From DASYML01 sp036399835 (GTDB lineage Bacteria; Acidobacteriota; Blastocatellia; Pyrinomonadales; Pyrinomonadaceae), in assembly GCA_036399835.1 (NCBI GenBank), contig DASWMI010000078.1, positions 1-33,750 on the forward strand: a stretch of DNA of 33,750 bases, read 5' to 3'. This document shows, piece by piece, positions 27,076 to 33,750 of this stretch. Below the pieces are notes generated by a model. The model saw only the letters and a list, made by a program, of their open reading frames with translations. It had not been told where the DNA came from and did not search any database. The translations under genes and the position numbers were made by a program. Within the stretch, counting starts at the first letter, position 1. Each line of letters begins with the position of its first letter.

Positions 27076-28050
27076 ATGAGTGCGACGACCATCAACGAGG
27101 CTGACCGAAGACGAAGCGCGCTGGGGCGTCTGATTGCGCTCGGCCCGACCTACGGCGCTCTCATCGCGCTCATTCTGCTCGTCCTCTTTAACGCCGTCTT
27201 CACCAGAAATTTTGCGACTGCGAGTAATCTCTGGAACATACTGCAACTGGTCTCGACGACCGTCCTCGTCGCCATCGGGATGACGCTCGTTATCGCCACG
27301 CGCGGGATAGACCTTTCGGTCGGCTCCGTGATGGCAATCGCTTCGGCGCTGGCCGCGACCTCTCTTGAGATGGGCGTCGCCGTGGCCGTGCTGCTGGCAC
27401 TCGCCGCCGCCTTTGCGGTCGGAGCTTTTAACGGCGCGCTTGTCTCAGGCTTTCGGATTCAACCGATTATCGTCACGCTGGCCGTCCTCATCACGGGGCG
27501 CGGGGCGGCGCAGGTCCTCAGTCGCGGAGGCCAACTGATACCCTTCAACAATCCTGCTTTCGAGTTCTTAGGCAAAGGTTATATTGGTCCGGTGCCGGTC
27601 CAGGTCCTCTTGATGTTGTTGATTATCGCGGCGGCCATCTTCGTCATGCGCGCCACGAGCTTTGGTCGCTACGTGATGGCGGTCGGAGGCAACGAGGCCG
27701 CGGCGCGTCTCGCTGGCATCAAGGTCCATCGCACGAAGATTATTGTCTATGCCATCAGCGGGCTTTTGGCCGGACTCGCCGGACTGATCGAGACGGCGCG
27801 TCTGGGCGCGAGCGATGCGGCCAAAGTCGGACTCTACATAGAACTCGATGCCATCGCGGCGGTGGTGGTCGGCGGAACTCCCTTGACGGGTGGGCGCGCG
27901 ACCATCATCGGGACGGTCATCGGCGCGCTCATAATGCAGGTCATCACGACGAGCTTTAACATGCGCGGCATCCCTTATTCCTGGTCGCTCGTCCTGAAGG
28001 CCGCGATTATTCTCATAGCAGTTTATATTCAGAGACCAAAAGTCGCTTGA
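27076..28050 (+). CDS. ytfT: Sugar ABC transporter permease, YtfT-like
   Basis: 324 aa inner-membrane permease of the CUT2 (RbsC/BPD_transp_2) class with about nine to ten helices. The family motifs VAIGMTLVIATRGIDLSVGS and ELDAIAAVVVGGTPLTGGR are present; the first matches E. coli YtfT almost word for word. ATG 27076 lies 3 bp after the ATPase stop, so the two are translated together. With the following gene it should form the heterodimeric channel for the sugar bound by the YtfQ-like lipoprotein. Confidence 0.92.
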   Translation: MSATTINEADRRRSALGRLIALGPTYGALIALILLVLFNAVFTRNFATASNLWNILQLVSTTVLVAIGMTLVIATRGIDLSVGSVMAIASALAATSLEMGVAVAVLLALAAAFAVGAFNGALVSGFRIQPIIVTLAVLITGRGAAQVLSRGGQLIPFNNPAFEFLGKGYIGPVPVQVLLMLLIIAAAIFVMRATSFGRYVMAVGGNEAAARLAGIKVHRTKIIVYAISGLLAGLAGLIETARLGASDAAKVGLYIELDAIAAVVVGGTPLTGGRATIIGTVIGALIMQVITTSFNMRGIPYSWSLVLKAAIILIAVYIQRPKVA

Positions 28051-28079
28051 GTCGCGGCAGGAGGAACGAAGCGAAAGCT

Positions 28080-29075
28080 ATGAGCCAGGCAACCACGACC
28101 ATCAATGAACAGGGTTCGACGCGCGGGCGCACGATGAGAGCCAGGCTCACTTCCCTGGTCCAGAGGCAGGGCGCGCTCGTCGCGCTCGCGCTCGTCTGCA
28201 TCTTTGCCGCCATCCGTTACGACAGTTTCCTGACCGACTTTAATATCACCAACGTTCTGCGTCAGAACAGCATGCTCGGTCTCGTCGCGCTCGGCATGAC
28301 CTTTGTGATTTTGACTGGCGGGATAGACCTTTCCGTCGGCTCGCTCCTGGCCGTCGCGGGCGTCATCGCGGCCAACCTCGCGGGGCGCGGCACGCTTCTA
28401 GCGGTCCTCGCGGCAGTAGGCTTTACGGCGGCGCTCGGGATGGTCAACGGCCTCGTGATCGCGAAGGCGCGGATACAGCCCTTTATCACGACGCTGGCGA
28501 TGATGATTGCGGCGCGCGGCCTCGCGCTGGTTTACACGGGTGAGCAATCGGTGAGAGTCGAGCGCGTCTCGGAGAGCTTTAACTGGCTCGGTCGCGGGAT
28601 GATTGGTCCAATTCCCGCTCCGGTCCTGCTTCTCGTCCTGGCCTTCGCCCTCGCCTGGGTCGTGCTCAACTACACGCGCTTTGGAAGGCATGTCTACTCG
28701 GTTGGAGACAACGAAGAGGCCGCGCGCCTGATGGGTCTTAACGTGAGCCGCGTGATCCTCTGTGTTTATACTTTGAGCGGTGCGCTCGCGGGATTGGCGG
28801 GCGTGATCCTCGCCTCGCGTCTGGGCGCGGGCCAGCCTGTCGCCGGAACGGGGTGGGAATTGGACGCGATTGCGGCGGTCGTGGTCGGCGGCACACTCCT
28901 CACGGGCGGGCAGGGCGGCGTCGGCTCAACGCTCGTCGGCGTGCTGCTCCTCGGCGTCATCTTTAATCTCTTCAACCTGGAAGGGACGATCAGCCCCTGG
29001 TGGCAACTGGTCCTGCGCGGGCTGATTCTGCTGGCCGTCGTGATTATTCAAAACCGCTTGAGCGCGCGCAAGTGA
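28080..29075 (+). CDS. yjfF: Sugar ABC transporter permease, YjfF-like
   Basis: 331 aa CUT2-class permease, paralogous to the previous gene. LGMTFVILTGGIDLSVGS, TRFGRHVYSVGDNEEAARLMG and GTISPWW resemble E. coli YjfF, the fourth component of the galactofuranose importer. ATG 28080 follows a GGAGG at 28060-28064 with a rather long 15 bp gap; a TTG at 28047, overlapping the ytfT stop, is an alternative. It completes a four-gene importer in the E. coli order. Confidence 0.92.
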   Translation: MSQATTTINEQGSTRGRTMRARLTSLVQRQGALVALALVCIFAAIRYDSFLTDFNITNVLRQNSMLGLVALGMTFVILTGGIDLSVGSLLAVAGVIAANLAGRGTLLAVLAAVGFTAALGMVNGLVIAKARIQPFITTLAMMIAARGLALVYTGEQSVRVERVSESFNWLGRGMIGPIPAPVLLLVLAFALAWVVLNYTRFGRHVYSVGDNEEAARLMGLNVSRVILCVYTLSGALAGLAGVILASRLGAGQPVAGTGWELDAIAAVVVGGTLLTGGQGGVGSTLVGVLLLGVIFNLFNLEGTISPWWQLVLRGLILLAVVIIQNRLSARK

Positions 29076-29122
29076 TTCTCTCATCAAGATAATTCTCTCG
29101 TTCGGTGAGGTGTTTAGAGAAC

Positions 29123-29926
29123 ATGGCGGGTGTTCGTTATAGCCGGGCTGAGATTGAAGCCTTCACGCAGCAGGTGCTTGATGAAGGCTTCTGCGTTCTG
29201 CCAGAGCATTTCCCCAGGGACACGCTGGAAAGATGGCGCGAGGCGTTTCTGCCTCTGCTTGAGACTCACATCGAGCGTGAAGGCGACTTGCAGAATCGCG
29301 GTCCGGCGCGCTTTTACGTGACGCTTCCTTTCAGAGAGCCTTTCGCAGACCCCGCCGTCTACGAAGACGAGGATGTGCTGCGGATTGTCTTTGGACTGGT
29401 CGGCGAGGATGCCGTGATGTGCCAGTTGGCGACGGACACGCCGCTCATAGGGTCGCAGTATCAGGATGTGCATCGGGATGCGCCGCCGCTCTTTCCGGAA
29501 ACCCACAGCGAGACGCCGCCCTTTCAACTGGCAGTCAATTTTCCGCTCGTTGACCTGAGCCTTGAGAACGGGCCGTTCGAGATTGCGCGCTCGACGCACA
29601 TGATCTCGAAGGAGGAGGGCTTGCGTCGTCTTGAGACAGGCGAAAGCAGGCTTGAGCCGCTCGTCATGCGTCTGGGCGATTGCATGATACGCGACGTGCG
29701 CGGTCTTCATCGCGGCACTCCAAACCGGACCAGCGCGCCGCGCCCGATGGTCGTCATAGGCTACAGCCGACGCTGGCTCTTTCGTCCCGAAGTCAACATC
29801 CGCCTGCCGCGAGCAGCTCTCGCAAACTTGTCCGAGCGCGCACGCTTTTTACTGCGATTCAACCCCGTCGTCGAATCCCTTGATGAAGAGCCGGGCACGG
29901 AAATCTACCAGGCTTATGCCTATTAA
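29123..29926 (+). CDS. Phytanoyl-CoA dioxygenase (PhyH) family protein
   Basis: 267 aa Fe(II)/2-oxoglutarate-dependent dioxygenase. The facial triad is visible: His117 and Asp119 in DVHRDAPP, and the distal His196 in RGLHRGTPN, followed by an Arg-containing strand (RPMVVIGYSRR) suited to bind 2-oxoglutarate. FPLVDLSLENGPFEIARSTH is the usual PhyH middle block. ATG 29123 was preferred to GTG 29105. It starts 47 bp after the yjfF-like gene and probably belongs to the same transcript, which is unusual for a sugar locus. The substrate is unknown. Confidence 0.9.
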   Translation: MAGVRYSRAEIEAFTQQVLDEGFCVLPEHFPRDTLERWREAFLPLLETHIEREGDLQNRGPARFYVTLPFREPFADPAVYEDEDVLRIVFGLVGEDAVMCQLATDTPLIGSQYQDVHRDAPPLFPETHSETPPFQLAVNFPLVDLSLENGPFEIARSTHMISKEEGLRRLETGESRLEPLVMRLGDCMIRDVRGLHRGTPNRTSAPRPMVVIGYSRRWLFRPEVNIRLPRAALANLSERARFLLRFNPVVESLDEEPGTEIYQAYAY

Positions 29927-29966
29927 GGCACAGGGGGCGGAAGCGAGTAAGAGGAGGCCGTGGACA

Positions 29967-30689
29967 ATGGCAAACAGCAGCAGTCAGATAGGCGCAAAGC
30001 GCAAAGCATCGCAGACCGGGCAACGGGGTCGTTCCTCTGCTGGCGCTCTCAGTTGCCGTCGCAAGTTCCTGCGATTCTTCCCCAACGGATTCGAGGATGA
30101 GAAATATCTGGACTGGGAAAGAAATTATAAGTGGGAAGCGCACGAGCAATGGAACGAGATGCTGCCGCGCGCGGAGTATCGCGCTTTACTCGGCGCGGGT
30201 GAGTTTGCGGAGATCGCCGCGCGCGCCGTTCGTATAGAATCGCGGACCAATCTTCTCTTCTCGTTCGAGAAGATGGCGCTGCGCGATGCCGTCAAGTCAA
30301 AAGAGGGTGCTCGGTTCTTCGCAAGCGGCCTCTACGATTTTCTCTACGGCGCTGGCGGCACGGAGCGTAAGTTCCGGCGCTGGTGCGAAGTGGTTTCGGC
30401 GTTGCCGCGCAAGCAGACGCGCATCTTCAACTGGCCCGTCGTCACGGTCTTTGGTTTTATCGCGCTGCCCGAAACGCACATCTTCCTCAAGCCGAATGTG
30501 ACGCGGACGGCGGCGCGCGAATACGGCTTCGATTTCCAATACCAATCCAGGCCCTCATGGGAAACCTACGCCAGCCTCCTGCTGTTTGCCGAAACGGTCC
30601 GGCACGATCTTCTGGATATGAAGCCACGCGACATGATAGACATTCAATCCTTTATCTGGGTGCAGGGTTCGGACGAGTATGAAGAGTAA
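29967..30689 (+). CDS. Conserved hypothetical protein
   Basis: 240 aa, soluble, no membrane segment and no motif I can tie to a function. A low-complexity basic N terminus (about 1-35) precedes a globular part with NGFEDEKYLDWERNYKWEAHEQW, FASGLYDFLYG, a Trp-rich WCEVVSALPRKQTRIFNWPVVTVFGF block, FLKPNVTRTAA, and the end RDMIDIQSFIWVQGSDEY. The segment pattern (KPNVTR, DMIDIQSFIWV) looks like a conserved uncharacterised family. ATG 29967 has GAGGAGG 9 bp upstream. It lies 40 bp after the PhyH gene and before the defence-like module, and could belong to either. Confidence 0.75.
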   Translation: MANSSSQIGAKRKASQTGQRGRSSAGALSCRRKFLRFFPNGFEDEKYLDWERNYKWEAHEQWNEMLPRAEYRALLGAGEFAEIAARAVRIESRTNLLFSFEKMALRDAVKSKEGARFFASGLYDFLYGAGGTERKFRRWCEVVSALPRKQTRIFNWPVVTVFGFIALPETHIFLKPNVTRTAAREYGFDFQYQSRPSWETYASLLLFAETVRHDLLDMKPRDMIDIQSFIWVQGSDEYEE

Positions 30690-31019
30690 GCTCAAGAACC
30701 TTTGATAACCATTCGCAATGGTCCACTTTTCATAACTTCCTCTTCTTAGTGCCTTGCGCGTCTGCGGTGGCGAGTTCATGGTTTGAATATAGAATTATTG
30801 GTTGACATTTGCATGAGACAATAATAGGTTTCCTACACATCAAGCGGTCTTCCCGTTGCTGACCGGAAACTTCCGGCTTTGTCAGCATCGAGCGTATAAA
30901 TCACTGCGGCCTCTCATACTTGCTTAAACAGTTATCCTTCTAGTTCACACAAGGCGCCGGATTATTTGTCATCAAAGTAGTTTCACTGCTCGCCACCTTG
31001 ACGCGGCGGGAGGTTTTCG
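30690..31019. other. 330 bp intergenic ahead of the SLOG-SLATT gene
   Basis: No gene seen. A perfect -35 box TTGACA (30802-30807) is followed after 17 bp by a poor -10 (TAGGTT, 30825-30830). A nested hairpin, GCTGAC (30858-30863) with GTCAGC (30881-30886) and CCGGAA (30863-30868) with TTCCGG (30871-30876), lies further down. GGGAGG at 31008-31013 is the ribosome-binding site of the next gene. Confidence 0.5.
30802..30830 (+). promoter_or_regulatory. Possible promoter of the SLOG-SLATT/TIR module
   Basis: TTGACA matches the -35 consensus fully. The -10 (TAGGTT, three of six) is weak with a 17 bp spacer. This suggests low basal or activator-dependent transcription, and the module would have its own transcript. 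Confidence 0.35.
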
Positions 31020-32777
31020 TTGAACCCACAGCCAGCCAGACAGGACCAGACGAGCCATATGATTACATTCCCGAACGGCAATCCGGCGCGGCTCGTGACG
31101 GCCTCGCCCGAAGCGAGCGCGCGAGGGCTATTGGAAGAACTCGGCTTCGGACAGCCGAAGAGTTTGATAATGTTGACGGGCGGCGCGGACGAGCTTGACG
31201 ATGCTCTGAAAGCGCAGCTGGACCCTCTCTTTGTCAGCATCGCGCGGGCCGCCGCGGAGTTGGGCGCGCTGATTATTGACGGCGGCACTTCCGCCGGAAT
31301 CATGCAGATGATGGGCCGCAGCATGGCCGAGCAAAAGCGCAAGACGCCTCTCCTGGGCGTCGCGCCGCGGGAACAGGTTTCGTATCCGGGTGGACCGGTT
31401 GAAGCAGAGGTTGAAGGCAAAGTGGCGCTTGAGCCAAACCATTCTCATTTCGTGCTGGTCGAGGGAAAGGATTGGGGCGACGAGGTCGAGACGATGTACG
31501 GGCTGGCCGAGGAGTTGTCAAGATCAGTTCCTGTCTTAACCCTCCTCATCAACGGCGGCCCGGTCGCCAAGCAGGAGTTGTTAGAGAGCGTTCGGCGAGG
31601 CTGGCCCATTATCGTCATAGAGGGAAGCGGGCGGCTGGCGGATGAGGTGGCCCGGCTCTGGCGAGAGAAGTCCGAGCCGGAAGAGTCTGCACAGTTAGCC
31701 GAAATCAAAGACCCTCAACTGGTCCAGATAATCGCAGAGGGCAGAATACATCTCTACTCTTCAAACGCGGCGGCCTCCGATTTACAACGCCTGATGCTGC
31801 AACTCGGCGGCGACCATACACTAAGGACGGCCTGGGAACAGTTTGCGCTCTATGATTACAACGCGGGGCTACACCAGACGGGCTTTAAAAGGCTGCTGCT
31901 GGCGATTCTGATGCTGGGAGTCGCGGGAACTGTGCTGGCGCTGACGCAAAAGCAGTTGGTCCTGTGGACGGGCGGGACGGGCAGATGGGGTTCTCTGGCA
32001 GCCTCGCTGCGTCCCTTCATCGTCCTGATTCCCATCACGACTTCCGTGCTGCTGGCGGCCAACAATCGCTTCCAGGCGCGTAAAAAATGGATTCTGCTGC
32101 GTGGCGGCGCTGAAGCTTTGAAACGCGAAATCTATCGCTATCGCACGCGGACCGGAAGCTACAACAATCAACAAACGGCTGCCTCAAGTGTCTCGCGCGA
32201 AGTGACGCTGGCGCGGCAGGTCGTGGCGATTAATCGCAGCCTCAGCCGGACCGAAGTTAAAAGCTCAGCTCTGAGGCCCTATCAAGGCACGATTCCGCCG
32301 GAGATGTTTGGCGCGACCAAATCCGATGACGGCTTTAGTCAACTGACGCCGGAGCGCTATCTGCTGATTCGTCTCGGCGACCAGATTAATTACTACGAAA
32401 CCAAGACCAACACGCTTGAGCGCAGATTGAAGCGTTTGCAGTGGACCATCTACATCACAGGCGGCGTGGGTACATTCCTCGCGGCGATGGGGGCGGAGCT
32501 GTGGATTGCCTTGACGACGGCCCTTGCCACGGCCCTCGCGGCCTATCTCAGCCAAAATCAGATAGAAGATACGCTGATGAGCTATAACCAGGCGTTGTCG
32601 GACCTGCACAACGTGCGGTCATGGTGGACATCGCTTACGGATGCGGAGCGACGGGACCAGTCGAACATAGATAATCTGGTTGAGCAGACGGAGAAGATTC
32701 TCGAAGGCGAGTCAGTCGGATGGGTGCAAAAGATGCAGAATCCTTTGGCAGAAGAGCGTAAGACCGATGGAGGCTGA
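31020..32777 (+). CDS. SLOG (LSDAT/TRPM-type) sensor fused to SLATT-type transmembrane effector
   Basis: 585 aa. Residues about 30-220 are a SLOG nucleotide-binding domain of the LSDAT group: SLIMLTGG, IIDGGTSAGIMQMMG (Gly88-Gly93), PNHSHFVLVEG (Asn140-Phe144), LLINGGP and VIEGSGRLADEVARLW (201-214). NHSHF and EGSGR(L/V)AD are also hallmarks of the N-terminal domain of animal TRPM channels. TM helices follow at about 292-310, 330-350, 475-491 and 493-513, the last pair inside a DUF4231/SLATT-like domain (LQWTIYITGGVGTFLAAMG). A helical cytoplasmic tail (NVRSWWTSL, VEQTEKILEGE) ends the protein. SLATT proteins are predicted pore-forming effectors of nucleotide-signalling defence systems. Start TTG 31020 has GGGAGG 6 bp upstream; ATG 31059 is the alternative. 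Confidence 0.87.
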   Translation: MNPQPARQDQTSHMITFPNGNPARLVTASPEASARGLLEELGFGQPKSLIMLTGGADELDDALKAQLDPLFVSIARAAAELGALIIDGGTSAGIMQMMGRSMAEQKRKTPLLGVAPREQVSYPGGPVEAEVEGKVALEPNHSHFVLVEGKDWGDEVETMYGLAEELSRSVPVLTLLINGGPVAKQELLESVRRGWPIIVIEGSGRLADEVARLWREKSEPEESAQLAEIKDPQLVQIIAEGRIHLYSSNAAASDLQRLMLQLGGDHTLRTAWEQFALYDYNAGLHQTGFKRLLLAILMLGVAGTVLALTQKQLVLWTGGTGRWGSLAASLRPFIVLIPITTSVLLAANNRFQARKKWILLRGGAEALKREIYRYRTRTGSYNNQQTAASSVSREVTLARQVVAINRSLSRTEVKSSALRPYQGTIPPEMFGATKSDDGFSQLTPERYLLIRLGDQINYYETKTNTLERRLKRLQWTIYITGGVGTFLAAMGAELWIALTTALATALAAYLSQNQIEDTLMSYNQALSDLHNVRSWWTSLTDAERRDQSNIDNLVEQTEKILEGESVGWVQKMQNPLAEERKTDGG

Positions 32778-33003
32778 GCTTCGGCGATAATCTTTCCGGC
32801 TCGATGCCAGACCCGCTATATTGTTTGACTGCCCGCGCGTACAAAAAAGAGGCGCGAGCAAGAAAGCATATTTCGCGTGGTGTTCTAAAAATTCATTCTG
32901 GCGCAAAAGCTTCTCCCTCAAGATTGGACCTGTCCGCAGGCTCTCACGCCGGAGGTTGGACGACCCTTTACCCTCCACTGCTCTCTCACGGGAGGTACGG
33001 AAG
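32778..33003. other. 226 bp gap between SLOG-SLATT and TIR genes
   Basis: AT-richer than the surroundings; no gene and no strong promoter or hairpin recognised. It ends with GGAGGTACGGAAG, a strong ribosome-binding site for the TIR gene. Confidence 0.5.
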
Positions 33004-33750
33004 ATGGCCCTGATACCAGGCTTCGATGAAGACCTCTTTATTAGCTACGCTCACATAGACAATCAGCCTCTGGCGGAGGGCCTCGAAGGTTGGGTTGAAA
33101 CCCTCCACGAGCGGCTGCAAATTCGTTTAGAGCAGATTATCGGCGAGCGCGTGCAAATCTGGCGCGACCGCAAGCTTCAGGGCAACGACATCTTTGCCGA
33201 TACTCTGGTCGCACAAATCGGGCGCGTCGCCATCCTCGTCTCCATACTCTCGCCGCGTTATGTCAAGAGCGAGTGGTGTCTGCGCGAGCTAAACGAGTTC
33301 AGCCGCTGCGCGGAAATAAACGGCGGGCTACGCATCGGCGACAAGTCTCGCATCTTCAAAGTAGTCAAGACACACATCCCGCTTGAAGATCATCCGGCGC
33401 AGCTACAGGGTCTGCTCGGCTACGAGTTTTTCGAGTATGACCCGTCAAGAGGACGCGCCAAAGAGTTTAGCTCCGAAGTTGCGCCCGCCCGCGACATACG
33501 CTACTGGGAGAAGCTCGACGATTTGGCCTACGACATCAAGCTGCTGATAGAGACTATGCAGCGCGCCAGCCCCTTGCCCCTCACACAGACCGCGATAGCC
33601 GAGCAAGCCAGAGCGCAGGGCTTGAATACTTCAGGCACGGCCAACACTGCCGCGCGCCTTTCGGCAAGCTCGACTGACGTGACCATCTACCTGGCCGAAA
33701 CTACTTCGGACCTGGGTGAAGAACGCGACCAGATCAAGCGCGAGTTACAG
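33004..33750 (+). CDS. TIR-domain protein, 3' end cut by the window
   Basis: At least 249 aa, open to the window end. Residues about 8-150 form a TIR domain: DLFISYAHIDN (box 1), VQIWRDRKLQGND, VAILVSILSPRYVKSEWCLRELNEF (in short: SPRYVKSEWC then LREL). Glu95 in WCLREL is the expected NADase catalytic residue. A linker (about 175-225) leads to TDVTIYLAETTSDLGEERD, which looks like the start of a second domain of DUF4062/TIR-like type, incomplete here. TIR domains cleave NAD+ or make cyclic ADP-ribose isomers in Thoeris and related defence. GGAGG at 32991-32995 sets the start. It follows the SLOG-SLATT gene on the same strand. Confidence 0.85.
   Translation, partial: MALIPGFDEDLFISYAHIDNQPLAEGLEGWVETLHERLQIRLEQIIGERVQIWRDRKLQGNDIFADTLVAQIGRVAILVSILSPRYVKSEWCLRELNEFSRCAEINGGLRIGDKSRIFKVVKTHIPLEDHPAQLQGLLGYEFFEYDPSRGRAKEFSSEVAPARDIRYWEKLDDLAYDIKLLIETMQRASPLPLTQTAIAEQARAQGLNTSGTANTAARLSASSTDVTIYLAETTSDLGEERDQIKRELQ

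Overview
The window looks like chromosomal DNA of an Acidobacteriota bacterium, probably near class Blastocatellia. This is inferred from the moderately high G+C content, the large TonB-dependent receptor with an N-terminal carboxypeptidase-regulatory domain (Oar type), abundant TPR/DUF proteins, and a PqqD protein with a cysteine-rich tail. No rRNA, tRNA, CRISPR array or insertion sequence was seen. All genes I can support lie on the + strand.

Layout. 45-2762: an acyltransferase-3 membrane protein, a saccharopine-dehydrogenase-like oxidoreductase and a small unknown protein, with a ~100 bp near-perfect inverted repeat between the last two. 2763-7462: a sigma70-like promoter and a ~370 nt structured leader precede a Wzz/BY-kinase exopolysaccharide tyrosine kinase. 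It is followed by a PqqD protein carrying three cystine-knot-like modules and a nucleotidyltransferase (NTP_transf_5 type). 7557-9700: a flavin/PNPOx-fold protein and three small membrane proteins (DUF2231, DUF1440/YagU, unknown). 9756-10517: a structured RNA candidate and a MobB-like P-loop protein.

10697-29926 is a carbohydrate-utilisation locus. It holds a promoter with a perfect LacI-type palindromic operator, a TonB-dependent receptor, a TPR protein, a secreted concanavalin-like protein, a GH2 enzyme, galactokinase, a LacI-family regulator, a GH43 enzyme, and a complete four-gene ABC importer. The importer closely resembles E. coli YtfQ-YtfR-YtfT-YjfF, the galactofuranose importer. The simplest model is outer-membrane uptake, periplasmic trimming by GH2 and GH43, ABC import of a galactose-type sugar, and phosphorylation by GalK, with the LacI protein repressing the receptor promoter. 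A PhyH-family dioxygenase and a conserved unknown follow.

31020-33750 (window end) is the most exciting part. A protein with a SLOG domain of the LSDAT type (the family found at the N terminus of animal TRPM channels, with a recognisable NHSHF motif) is fused to SLATT-type transmembrane segments. It is followed by a TIR-domain gene cut by the window edge. I infer a Thoeris-like nucleotide-signalling defence module: TIR makes an ADP-ribose-derived signal and the SLOG-SLATT protein senses it and acts on the membrane. Two DNA-level oddities cross the window: a family of GAGTCCGA-based intergenic hairpins, and strong over-representation of the quasi-palindrome TGGWCCA.
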